Origin: Rhizobium rhizogenes
Lineage (GTDB): Bacteria; Pseudomonadota; Alphaproteobacteria; Rhizobiales; Rhizobiaceae
Direction of reading: 5' to 3'
DNA length: 64,000 nt
Assembly: GCF_002005205.3 (NCBI RefSeq)
Contig: NZ_CP019702.2
Span: 2,212,590-2,276,589 of the forward strand
Of this stretch, positions 18,024-26,094 are shown piece by piece. How positions within the stretch are numbered: position 1 is the first letter of the stretch; the number at the start of each line of letters is the position of its first letter. The notes below the pieces were generated by a model. It searched no databases. It was not told the origin of the DNA and was given only the letters and a program-made list of their open reading frames with translations. Made by a program: the position numbers and the translations under genes.

Positions 18024-18073
18024 GGGCCAGACACCGTGCTTTTCCCCCGAAGGCACGAGGCGGTGTCTGGCCC
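18024..18073 (+). promoter_or_regulatory. Long mRNA stem-loop between binding-protein and permease genes
   Basis: GGGCCAGACACCG (18024-18036) pairs perfectly over 13 bases with CGGTGTCTGGCCC (18061-18073); an inner GTGC/GCAC pair extends it. It has no T-tract. Stem-loops placed right after binding-protein genes commonly protect the upstream mRNA and raise binding-protein output relative to the permease (for example malE-malF). A short GCCTC/GAGGC palindrome at 18011-18022 precedes it. Confidence 0.65.
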
Positions 18074-18142
18074 ATTTCCCGAGGCCTTGCCCCATTTACG
18101 AAAATCCATTCCCCAAACGTCTGTTTCCCGGAGGCTGCAACC

Positions 18143-19894
18143 ATGCCGGTGGATGCCATTACCCAAAACCCACCCCGAGAACTATCCCGCGAACCGCGGT
18201 TGAGGACGCCCCGCCCGCCCGGCGAAGCGCTGCTCTTCCGCCGGCTCGTCATCGGGCTCCTGACGCTGTGCGTCCTCACGCCCATCTGCCTGATCATCTA
18301 CCAGAGCTTTCTCGATGGTCCGTTCTTCAGCCCGAGCGCCAGCCTCGGCCTGAGCGCATATGAATATATTCTCGTCGACCCGATGTTCTACGATGCCCTG
18401 TGGAACACGGTCATCATGGCCGTGGGCATGGTGGCGATCGCCGTCCCGCTGGGCGCGGCACTCTCCTTCCTGCTCACCCGTACCGATGTGCATTTCCGCA
18501 AGGCGCTGGAAATCATCGTGCTGGTTCCGATGTTCATTTCGGCGCTGGTGCTTGCTTTCGGTTATACGGTCGCGATCGGGCCTTCCGGCTTCGTTTCCAT
18601 CCTTGCGCGCGACATCATCGGTTTCGTGCCGTGGAACATCTATTCCCTGAGCGGCATCGTGCTTGTCACGGGGCTGGCGCATGTCCCGCATGTCTATCTT
18701 TACGTGTCGGCGGCGATGCGCAACCTGCCGTCCGATCTTGAAGAGGCGGCCCGCATCACCGGTGCGCCCATCTGGCGTGTGTGCTGGGATGTCACCGTGC
18801 CCATGGTGCTGCCCGCGCTCATCTTCGCCACCGCGCTTAACCTGTTGATCGGCTTTGAGATGTTCGGCGTGCCGCTGGTGCTTGGCGATCCGAGCGGCAT
18901 CAACGTCCTCACCACCTATATCTACAAGCTCACCACACTTTTCGGTGTCCCCACCTATCAGCTGATGGCCGTTGTCGTCGTCTTGCTGGTGCTCCTGACG
19001 CTGCCGCTGGTGTGGTATCAGCGCCGGCTGCTGCGCCACAGCCGCCGTTATGCCGCCCTTGGCGGAAAAGGCTCGCGCACCACGGTCATGCGGCTGGGAC
19101 GGACCGGCCAGTTCATCGCGCTCTCCGTGATTGGTTTCTGGCTGTTCCTGTCGGTCATCCTGCCGATCGGCGGAATTATCCTGCGCGCCTTTGTCGATGC
19201 GTGGGGGCAGGGCGTCAATCCTTTCGCTCATCTCACCACCAAGCATTTCAATGCGCTTTTCGAGGTTCCGAGCCTTTATCGCGGTGTGCTCAACACCATC
19301 ATTCTGGCGGTTGTCGGCGGCGCGCTGGCCGTTGCCTTTTATCTGGTCGTCGGTCTTGCCGGGCACCGCAATCGGGACGTGTCCAATACCGTTCTCGATT
19401 ACATGGTTCTTCTGCCGCGCTCCATGCCGAGCCTGATCATCGGTCTCGCCTTTTTCTGGCTGTTCCTGTTCATTCCGTTCCTGGTGCCGCTGCGCACGAC
19501 GCTGATAAGCCTGTTCATCGCTTATCTGATCGTCGGCCTTTCCTATGGCCTGCGGCTGCTGCAGGGCACGCTCATTCAGGTCAGCCCCGAACTGGAGGAG
19601 GCCGCGCGCACGACGGGTGCGACAATCGGCCAGACCTGGCGTGACGTCGTCATTCCCATCGTGCGCCCCGGTCTCGTCGGCGCATGGGCGCTGATCATGA
19701 TTGTCTTCCTGCGCGATTATGCCACCGGCATCTATCTCATGAGCGCCGGCACCGAAGTCATCGGCTCGCTCATGGTTTCCATGATCCAGTCCGGCGCAAT
19801 GGACACGATTGCCGCGCTGGCATTCGTCAGCATCGTTCTTACCGGCGCAGGCCTCGGTCTCGCCCTTCGTCTGGGAGCAAAAATCCATGACTGA
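18143..19894 (+). CDS. ABC transporter permease, fused double-domain (AfuB-like)
   Basis: 583 residues with two BPD permease halves and about 12 transmembrane segments. Both EAA loops are visible: EEAARITGAPIWRVCW in the first half and EEAARTTGATIGQTWR in the second. ATG at 18143 has GGAGG 8-12 bases upstream; the longer in-frame extension upstream runs through the stem-loop and is rejected. The fused permease is typical of the Fbp/Afu group. It overlaps the ATPase by 8 bases. Confidence 0.9.
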   Translation: MPVDAITQNPPRELSREPRLRTPRPPGEALLFRRLVIGLLTLCVLTPICLIIYQSFLDGPFFSPSASLGLSAYEYILVDPMFYDALWNTVIMAVGMVAIAVPLGAALSFLLTRTDVHFRKALEIIVLVPMFISALVLAFGYTVAIGPSGFVSILARDIIGFVPWNIYSLSGIVLVTGLAHVPHVYLYVSAAMRNLPSDLEEAARITGAPIWRVCWDVTVPMVLPALIFATALNLLIGFEMFGVPLVLGDPSGINVLTTYIYKLTTLFGVPTYQLMAVVVVLLVLLTLPLVWYQRRLLRHSRRYAALGGKGSRTTVMRLGRTGQFIALSVIGFWLFLSVILPIGGIILRAFVDAWGQGVNPFAHLTTKHFNALFEVPSLYRGVLNTIILAVVGGALAVAFYLVVGLAGHRNRDVSNTVLDYMVLLPRSMPSLIIGLAFFWLFLFIPFLVPLRTTLISLFIAYLIVGLSYGLRLLQGTLIQVSPELEEAARTTGATIGQTWRDVVIPIVRPGLVGAWALIMIVFLRDYATGIYLMSAGTEVIGSLMVSMIQSGAMDTIAALAFVSIVLTGAGLGLALRLGAKIHD

Positions 19895-20948
19895 ACTTAC
19901 TGTTCGCGACGTTCACAAATATCTCGGCGGCCTGCATATTCTTCAAGGCGCATCCTTCACCGCCGAACGCGGCTCGATCGTTTCCCTGCTCGGCGCTTCG
20001 GGCAGCGGCAAGACGACCCTGCTGCGCTGCATTGCCGGGCTGGAGCAGCCCGAACAGGGCCTCATCAGCATCGGCGGCAAGCCGGTGCTCGACGGCAGCA
20101 AGGGCCTGACGGTCGCGCCGGAAAACCGCAATATCGGCCTTGTCTTTCAGTCCTACGCGCTGTGGCCGCATCGCACCGTGATGGAAAATGTCGCCTATGG
20201 CTTGAAGCTGCGCGGCGTGAACCGGGTGGACGCCGGCAAACGTGTTCAGGCGACGCTGGAAAAGATCGGTCTCGGCCATCTTGCCGAGCGTTATCCCGAT
20301 CAGCTTTCGGGCGGCCAGCAGCAACGCGTGGCCATCTGCCGCGCGCTGGTCTATGAGCCGCGTGTCCTGTTGATGGACGAGCCGCTTTCCAATCTTGACG
20401 CGAAGCTGCGCGAAGAGGCGCGTTACTGGATCCGCAAGCTCATCCTCGATCTGGAAATATGCGGTGTTCTCGTCACCCACGATCAGTCGGAGGCGCTCGC
20501 CGCATCCGACAATATCCTGCTTCTGCGCAACGGCGCCATCGTTCAGGAAGGCACGCCGCAGGACATCTATACAAAGCCGAAGAGCTTTTATGCGGCGGAC
20601 TTTCTCGGCGCGAACAATGTCGCCAGCGGCGAGATACGCGGTCTGGGCGAGGATGCCAGCATCCACGGGCCAAACTGGCAGCTCGATGGCATCGTTTTCG
20701 GCAAGAGCGGCGAAAAGGAGGACAAGGCGGTCATCCGCGTCGAGCAGATCGCCGTGCATGACAATCCCGGCCAGAACCGCAGGGAAATGCATCTGGATGC
20801 CTGCCTTTATCTTGGCGACCGCTGGGAATATCGCCTGAAAGCCGGTGATTTCGCAGCCAAGGCCTTTGGGCCGAAAGCCTTGCCCGAAGGTCCGGTGTGG
20901 GTGGATATTCCCCGAGAAAGCGTGTGGCTTTTCGCCCGTGGTTCATAA
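19887..20948 (+). CDS. ABC transporter ATP-binding protein, AfuC-like
   Basis: 353 residues: Walker A GASGSGKTT at 36-44, signature LSGGQQQRVAICRA, Walker B VLLMDEP, H-loop VLVTHDQSEA, then a C-terminal regulatory region. ATG at 19887 has GGGAG upstream and lies inside the end of the permease gene, so the two are translationally coupled. Last gene of the transporter operon. Confidence 0.9.
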   Translation: MTELTVRDVHKYLGGLHILQGASFTAERGSIVSLLGASGSGKTTLLRCIAGLEQPEQGLISIGGKPVLDGSKGLTVAPENRNIGLVFQSYALWPHRTVMENVAYGLKLRGVNRVDAGKRVQATLEKIGLGHLAERYPDQLSGGQQQRVAICRALVYEPRVLLMDEPLSNLDAKLREEARYWIRKLILDLEICGVLVTHDQSEALAASDNILLLRNGAIVQEGTPQDIYTKPKSFYAADFLGANNVASGEIRGLGEDASIHGPNWQLDGIVFGKSGEKEDKAVIRVEQIAVHDNPGQNRREMHLDACLYLGDRWEYRLKAGDFAAKAFGPKALPEGPVWVDIPRESVWLFARGS

Positions 20949-21002
20949 GCTCCTGCCCATCCGCTTCAAAGAACCGGTGGCCGAAACGGCCTGATCCGGC
21001 GA

Positions 21003-21058
21003 GGCGTTTCATGGTCCATCGTTGTATTGCTGTATGAGGCAACGATGGACCGAACGCC
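21003..21058 (+). repeat. Long inverted repeat downstream of the AfuC-like gene
   Basis: GGTCCATCGTTG (21013-21024) pairs perfectly with CAACGATGGACC (21040-21051); the flanks GGCGTT (21003) and AACGCC (21053) also pair across a small bulge. No T-tract follows. It lies 55 bases after the operon stop and probably acts as a terminator or 3' stabiliser. Confidence 0.6.
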
Positions 21059-21136
21059 GCTTTCCGAAGGGCCGGTTCTATTTGACGCTGCCGGTCGCAA
21101 ATATCGATATTCATACGATACCTGTCACGAATCGCT

Positions 21137-21155
21137 GCCGCCTTGAGGCGGCTTT
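21137..21155 (+). terminator. Short GC hairpin with T-run
   Basis: GCCGCC-TTGA-GGCGGC followed by TTT. A compact rho-independent-like structure between the transporter operon and vgrG. Confidence 0.5.
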
Positions 21156-21567
21156 GGGCATCCGCCACGGCGTCATCTCCACGTAAACGTCATCGATTTT
21201 CAGCTTTCCGCATCGAATTTCGCGATGGGAAATGCCGGGCGCCTTCAACTGTCGCGGGGTGTCAACTTTGCCGGCTAAGAACATGCCTCAGGCACTTCAT
21301 TTTGGGTTGTCCTATCGGCCTGTGTCGCCCGGTTCACCAGCCTCTTCGTACGAAAGGCCTGAATGGCGGTTGGCGGCTTCCGGTTGTCCCGCCTTTCCTG
21401 CGCTGGCCGTGCCGAAGCCGCACTGCAAACTTTTACCGGTGCAATTTTATAGTTTTCAAGTTGTGTAAATCATGGTCAGTCCATGGTTTCGCCACAATGC
21501 TTGATTGCATTCTGTTCAGAGTTTGACAGCTGATTGATTTTTTATCGATCCGATTACCGGGGTTTCA

Positions 21568-23724
21568 ATGACCGACCAGCCTGCATCTTCGGACTTTCTC
21601 CAGGCGAGCCGTGTGCTCAAGGTCAAGTCTCCGCTAGGGGAAGACCAGCTTCTGCCGGAACGACTTGCGGTTGACGAGGGTGTTTCGCGGCTTTTCGAGA
21701 TTCACCTGACGCTGCGTGCGAAGAAGGAAGCGGTCAAGCCCGAGGAGCTGATCGGGCGGCTTGTCGATGTGTCGGTCGAGATAAGCCAGGGAGACGGGGA
21801 AGAGGGCAGCGGCGTCCGCCGGCCGTTCAACGGTCTGGTGACGGAACTGCATGAGGGCCCGCCGATCACCCGTGGGCTGCGCTCTTACGCGCTGACGATC
21901 CGGCCGCAGATGTGGCTTCTGTCGCGGCGCTCTGATTGCCGCATCTGGATGGACAAGACGGCGGTGGAGATCGTCGAGACGCTGTTTTCCGAACATGGCA
22001 TTCCGGCGCCCGACACGTCGGGCATCATCTCGCCGCCGCCTGCGCAACACTACAGCGTGCAATGGAACGAGACGGACCTTGATTATCTGACGCGCCGTTT
22101 CGAAGAGGACGGGCTGTTCTACTGGTTCAGCCATGAGGATGGTTCCCACAAGCTGCATGTGGCCGACAGCGCCAGCGGCTGGCTCGCCCCGTCGGCTTCG
22201 GCGCAGGGCGAGGGCCGGGTGCGTCTGGCGCAGGGGTCTTCGGACCGCAACCACATCAATGACTGGGCGCGGCGTTTTTCCTATGTGTCGGGCCAGCGAG
22301 CGGGTGCGGACTGGAACTTCGAGACGCCGGGCATGGTGCCGGGCACGATGACGCCGTCGCTGGTACAGATGCCGGATGCGACGAAGCGCGAGCTTTATGA
22401 ATATCCGGCCCGGATCAGCACGGTTGAAGAGGCCGAGCGGGCGCAGAAACTCAGAACCCAGTCGATCGAGGCGGATCATGACCGTGTGTTCGGCTCGTCC
22501 ACCTCGCGCATTCTGGAGGCGGGCCGGCGGTTCACGCCTTACGAAGTGGCGCATCCCGATCACGCCTATGAAGAGCATGTGATCATCCGTGCGAGCCACA
22601 GTATTGTCGACCGTTCTTATGAGACGAATGGCAACGAGCCGGAATATCGCAACAGTTTCGAGGCGATCCCTGCGCGGGTGCCGCTGACGCCGCATCGCGC
22701 GACGAAGCGGCCGCGCATCGAGGGGACGCAGGTTGCGATCGTGGCGGGTCCTGCCGGTGAGGAAATCCATCCGGATCAGTATGGCCGCATCAAGCTGTGG
22801 TTCCCGTGGGACCGCAAGGCGAAGAAGGATGGAACCGATACGTGCTGGGTGCGTGTGGCGCAGAACTGGGCAGGCTCCACCTGGGGCGGCCAGATCATTC
22901 CACGCATCGGCATGGAGGTTATGGTTGCCTTTGTCGACGGTGACCCGGACCGGCCGCTGGTGACGGGGGTGGTGCCGAATGCACGCCAGACCGTGCCTTA
23001 TGACCTGCCCGCCAACAAGACGAAGAGCACATTCCGCACCAATACCCACAAGGGAACCGGCTTCAACGAACTGACCTTCGAAGACGAGAACGGGCGGGAG
23101 GAAATCTATGTCCACGCCCAGAAGGATCGCAACGAGAAGATACGCAACAACCACAGCGAACGGATCGACAATAACTGGGTTCAGTCTGTCGGCCACAACA
23201 AGTCCATCGAGGTCCGCAACAACCATCACGAGGTTGTCGGCGGCAACATGATGATCACGGTCGGCCCGAGCGGCATCGGCCGGGTTGTCAATTCCCTGCT
23301 GAACTCCCTCGTCAGCGGCATTGGCGATGTGGCGAAAAATCTCGGTTTCCCCGGACTTCTCAATCCCGGCGAGGGCAATATGTCGGTGATTGTCGAGAAG
23401 AACAAAACCGAAAGCGTGGGGGTGTTCAACGCGGTCAATGTCGGGGCCGGAATGGCGACCAATGTCGGCATGTCCTACAGCGTCAATGCCGGAACGCGCG
23501 TCAATCTGATGAGCAACGATACGATGTCGCTGTCAGCGCAGAACAGCGCGACCGTGCACAGCGGTGGCGAACTGCACCTGACCTGCGGAAAAGCCAATGT
23601 GCTGATGCACGAGGATGGAACCGTCACGCTGAGCGGCACCAAGCTGTTCCTCGATTTCGCGGAGATCGAGATCAATGGTGACCAGCGTGTCGTCGTCAAC
23701 GGCGGAAGGATAGATTTGAATTGA
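21568..23724 (+). CDS. vgrG: Type VI secretion spike protein VgrG
   Basis: 718 residues with the full VgrG/gp27-gp5 layout: N-terminal gp27-like region (RPFNGLVTELHEG; YTLTIRP-like ALTIRPQMWLL), central OB-fold with the VgrG core (RIKLWFPWDRKAKKDG, WVRVAQNWAGSTWGGQ, IPRIGMEVMVAFVDGDPDRP) and a C-terminal beta-helix with repeated NN-rich strands. No large effector domain is attached: the tail ends soon after the helix (INGDQRVVVNGG). No T6SS sheath or membrane genes are nearby, so it is an orphan spike relying on a core apparatus elsewhere. First gene of an eight-gene tightly packed island. Confidence 0.95.
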   Translation: MTDQPASSDFLQASRVLKVKSPLGEDQLLPERLAVDEGVSRLFEIHLTLRAKKEAVKPEELIGRLVDVSVEISQGDGEEGSGVRRPFNGLVTELHEGPPITRGLRSYALTIRPQMWLLSRRSDCRIWMDKTAVEIVETLFSEHGIPAPDTSGIISPPPAQHYSVQWNETDLDYLTRRFEEDGLFYWFSHEDGSHKLHVADSASGWLAPSASAQGEGRVRLAQGSSDRNHINDWARRFSYVSGQRAGADWNFETPGMVPGTMTPSLVQMPDATKRELYEYPARISTVEEAERAQKLRTQSIEADHDRVFGSSTSRILEAGRRFTPYEVAHPDHAYEEHVIIRASHSIVDRSYETNGNEPEYRNSFEAIPARVPLTPHRATKRPRIEGTQVAIVAGPAGEEIHPDQYGRIKLWFPWDRKAKKDGTDTCWVRVAQNWAGSTWGGQIIPRIGMEVMVAFVDGDPDRPLVTGVVPNARQTVPYDLPANKTKSTFRTNTHKGTGFNELTFEDENGREEIYVHAQKDRNEKIRNNHSERIDNNWVQSVGHNKSIEVRNNHHEVVGGNMMITVGPSGIGRVVNSLLNSLVSGIGDVAKNLGFPGLLNPGEGNMSVIVEKNKTESVGVFNAVNVGAGMATNVGMSYSVNAGTRVNLMSNDTMSLSAQNSATVHSGGELHLTCGKANVLMHEDGTVTLSGTKLFLDFAEIEINGDQRVVVNGGRIDLN

Positions 23725-23732
23725 GAAGCGAC

Positions 23733-24197
23733 ATGATCAGAATACTGGCTTCGGCCTGTGTGATCCTGATGGGCTCCGGATCTCTTTCTCATGCACTTGA
23801 GTGCGAAACAGACCCGGCGAAATTCGCCTTCACGTCGGACACGCCATCCACCTTCAATATGGGCGAGAAGCGGGATGTTGACCGGGCATATGCCGCGCTT
23901 GCGGGCGCTCTCGGTCCGCTCGACAGCTATCCGAAAACGCGGATTTTCTATTCGAAAGGTTATGAGGGCGTCAGGGACTATGATTGCAAGGACGAAAAAT
24001 GCCGGGCGACGGAGGTTCTCGAAGGGCTTCAGCAATGCGGGGCGGGCGGCATGAGCAAGAAGGACGCCTGTTATCCGCTGGCGGTGGTCTATCAGCAGAA
24101 GCTCTATTGCCTTCTTTATCCGGGCCAGCCGGATTTTGATCCCTCAAAACCCTTCGTACCCTACGTGCCATTCAAGAACAGTCAGGACGGGCAATGA
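23733..24197 (+). CDS. Secreted cysteine-rich protein in the vgrG island
   Basis: 154 residues from ATG 23733, chosen because it opens directly into a signal peptide (MIRILASACVILMGSGSLSHA-LEC); a TTG at 23721 overlapping the vgrG stop is an alternative. The mature part has six cysteines (for example DYDCKDEKC and QKLYC), suggesting periplasmic disulfides. I do not recognise a family. It overlaps the next gene by 4 bases. Between vgrG and the next unknown gene it could be an immunity or accessory protein for a second effector. Confidence 0.75.
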   Translation: MIRILASACVILMGSGSLSHALECETDPAKFAFTSDTPSTFNMGEKRDVDRAYAALAGALGPLDSYPKTRIFYSKGYEGVRDYDCKDEKCRATEVLEGLQQCGAGGMSKKDACYPLAVVYQQKLYCLLYPGQPDFDPSKPFVPYVPFKNSQDGQ

Positions 24198-25159
24198 GCG
24201 ATAGCGAATTCCCCTATGGCAACGACCTGAATAATCCCGATTCCTGGGTTGGTTTTGCCTATACCAAATCGCAGTCATGGCTGATCGGTTATGACAGCGG
24301 TGCTTCGCTCATTCTCGGCGCTCACACCTTTCTGATGTTCGGCCGGGAGAATCTCTGCGCCTGCGTTGCCTCGTTTTACGGCGCCGGACTGACGGCGGGT
24401 TACGGCATGTCCAATGCCGCCAAGCGCGTCGAGCGCAGCGGCGGCCAGTCGACCAGGATCGGTCAGGGCGGCGGCGCGTCCGAGCAGCTCAAGAGGATCG
24501 AGGATATGAAAACCGCAAAGGACATATCCGACATCCCGACTGCCGGCGACCAGTATGATTCCGCCGAGAAGATCTACCGTTTCCTCGCGGCGCAGCAGAA
24601 CGGAATGAGCGCCCTCAAGCCGTTCAGCATCAACGATCTCGATTATACGATGGGCTGGGTCTCGGGCGCTTCCGTCGATGCCGCGATCGGGGCCGGGACC
24701 TATTATCTCGCCGATGCCCGCAACCTTTTCAAGGGCGCGACGGCTCTCAACGTCAAAACCGAGGCGACGCTGATCGGTGCTTCGCTCGGCTCCATGATCG
24801 GTTTCTGGCGGGTGAAGAAATGGTATTCCCTGTGGACCGAACTCTCCCGCTCCAAACGCGAGGAATATCCCTTCCAGGCCTATAATGTCCATCCGTTCTT
24901 CCGCGAATGGAAGTCGCAGGAATATACCTACCAGAAGCAGCTTGATCGCATCGCCGAGCAGGATCGCATCATTAACTCGATCACCAAGGATATGCAGGTC
25001 AACCCGACGAAATACGGCTTCCCGGATTCCGATTATGCGCTGCAGCGGTCCGTGGAAATGACCGAGAAATTCTATTCTGGCGCGCGTTCTCCAGACAGCA
25101 ACCCGTTCATGCCCTGGGTGCCGATGGACAAGCAGCATATCTTTTATGAAGGGCGTTGA
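24194..25159 (+). CDS. Uncharacterised vgrG-island protein with glycine-rich hydrophobic segments
   Basis: 321 residues, ATGA overlap with the preceding gene. Two glycine-rich hydrophobic segments are visible, around residues 35-75 (GASLILGAHTFLMFG, GAGLTAGYGMS) and around 150-200 (GASVDAAIGAGTYYLA, ATLIGASLGSMIGFW). Glycine-zipper-like segments occur in T6SS membrane-active effectors. The C-terminal third is charged and contains a likely helical region. No known family is recognised. Candidate effector or effector-loading partner. Confidence 0.7.
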   Translation: MSDSEFPYGNDLNNPDSWVGFAYTKSQSWLIGYDSGASLILGAHTFLMFGRENLCACVASFYGAGLTAGYGMSNAAKRVERSGGQSTRIGQGGGASEQLKRIEDMKTAKDISDIPTAGDQYDSAEKIYRFLAAQQNGMSALKPFSINDLDYTMGWVSGASVDAAIGAGTYYLADARNLFKGATALNVKTEATLIGASLGSMIGFWRVKKWYSLWTELSRSKREEYPFQAYNVHPFFREWKSQEYTYQKQLDRIAEQDRIINSITKDMQVNPTKYGFPDSDYALQRSVEMTEKFYSGARSPDSNPFMPWVPMDKQHIFYEGR

Positions 25160-25164
25160 GACCG

Positions 25165-25698
25165 ATGTTATCGAAGCCAGTGAAATTTGACGATGGATCG
25201 ACACCGGTCGGCATATGGCTGGAACTGCATTCCACCGAACGCCAGTGGAAGAACACCTATGTGAGCCTGCTCAACGCGGGTGGCTCCAGCCGCGATATCG
25301 CCTTGCAGGCGATTGGAACCCAGCACGGGCTGCTGCGAAACCTGTCGCAATTTCCCGCGGAGAGATGGAGGATGCTGTGCGACGGACAGGGCTGGACGCC
25401 GCTCGGCTGTTCCGCTCTTTCGTGGTGCCAGGGGGATGTCACCTTCTCCGAGGTTGCGGATCGCGGAAAGAACGCGGATTGGCGGATCGACCCCGAGATC
25501 GGCAGCGATTTTGCCGCCCTGATGCTCAATCCCGCCATCGTTCCCGCCGATCTGGGCGCGCTTCTGCGCACCGAGCAGGATGATTTCGCCGCCGCGCTTG
25601 CCCTTGCCTCGAAACCTGAACGGCTATCTGCATCCTTCGTTCTGCCGCAGGATGCCCGGCCGGGGCCGCTGGCCCGTGCCATGCTTCAGGCGCGGTAA
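25165..25698 (+). CDS. Uncharacterised vgrG-island protein
   Basis: 177 residues from ATG 25165; a TTG at 25156 overlapping the previous stop is possible and would add 3 residues. No signal peptide or membrane segment is obvious; aromatic residues and WCQGDVTF-type strands suggest a compact cytoplasmic fold. It sits 16 bases before the PAAR gene. Position suggests an adaptor, chaperone or immunity role, but no family is recognised. Confidence 0.7.
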   Translation: MLSKPVKFDDGSTPVGIWLELHSTERQWKNTYVSLLNAGGSSRDIALQAIGTQHGLLRNLSQFPAERWRMLCDGQGWTPLGCSALSWCQGDVTFSEVADRGKNADWRIDPEIGSDFAALMLNPAIVPADLGALLRTEQDDFAAALALASKPERLSASFVLPQDARPGPLARAMLQAR

Positions 25699-25714
25699 AC
25701 GGGGGACATGGCCT

Positions 25715-26092
25715 ATGCCCAAAGCTCATCGCCGCGCCGATATCGGTTCCGCCCATTCCTGCCATTTTCCGCCCACACCGGCGACGGGCGGCAGTGACAA
25801 TGTCTATGTGAACGGTCGGCCGCTGATGCGTGTCGGGGATGCCTACGTGCCGCATGGCTGCCCCTCCTGCCCGAAGCCGTCGCATTCGCGGGCTCTGGCG
25901 GCGGGAGCATCCACCGTCTTCATCAATGGCAAGCCGGCCGGCCGTGTCGGAGATGCGATCGACTGCGGCGGCAATGCGCAAACCGGTTCGTCCGACGTCT
26001 ATATCGGCGACAAAGAGCCGAATGGCGGCAGCGACGGCACCCCGTGCCAGGCCAGCATGGCCGGCGGGTCCGTTCCGACGGTTCGGGGATAG
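25715..26092 (+). CDS. PAAR-like spike-tip protein
   Basis: 125 residues from ATG 25715, with GGGGGAC 7 bases upstream; longer in-frame versions overlap the preceding gene and lack a match. It has the PAAR-like pattern of repeated short strands with glycine turns: GSDNVYVNGRPLMRVGDAY, HGCPSCPKPSHS, TVFINGKPAGRVGDAIDCG. His and Cys residues could bind the tip metal. PAAR proteins cap the VgrG trimer and can carry effectors. It is only 2 bases upstream of the DUF4123 gene. Confidence 0.88.
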   Translation: MPKAHRRADIGSAHSCHFPPTPATGGSDNVYVNGRPLMRVGDAYVPHGCPSCPKPSHSRALAAGASTVFINGKPAGRVGDAIDCGGNAQTGSSDVYIGDKEPNGGSDGTPCQASMAGGSVPTVRG

Positions 26093-26094
26093 GC

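Larger units (their letters stand above)
20949..21567. other. Gene-free interval between the AfuABC-like operon and vgrG
   Basis: 619 bases with two hairpins (listed separately) in the first 210 bases and a more AT-rich stretch just before vgrG (about 21420-21560) that probably holds its promoter. Short frames here have no ribosome site or recognisable product. Confidence 0.5.

Noticed and set aside
18182..19888. 568-codon minus-strand frame over the fused permease
   Set aside because: Very polar (Asp, Gln, Arg, His) as expected for the reverse of hydrophobic codons; not a protein family.
16927..20948. Ferric iron transporter call for the AfuABC-like genes
   Set aside because: The family name alone does not establish the substrate; the two-component partner with a binding-protein sensor fits phosphorylated sugars better. 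Left open.
20731..21526. Short frames around the vgrG upstream region (145 and 127 codons)
   Set aside because: They run through hairpins or the end of the AfuC-like gene, lack ribosome sites and look non-protein-like.
21634..23229. 531-codon minus-strand frame over vgrG
   Set aside because: Antisense shadow of a clear VgrG.
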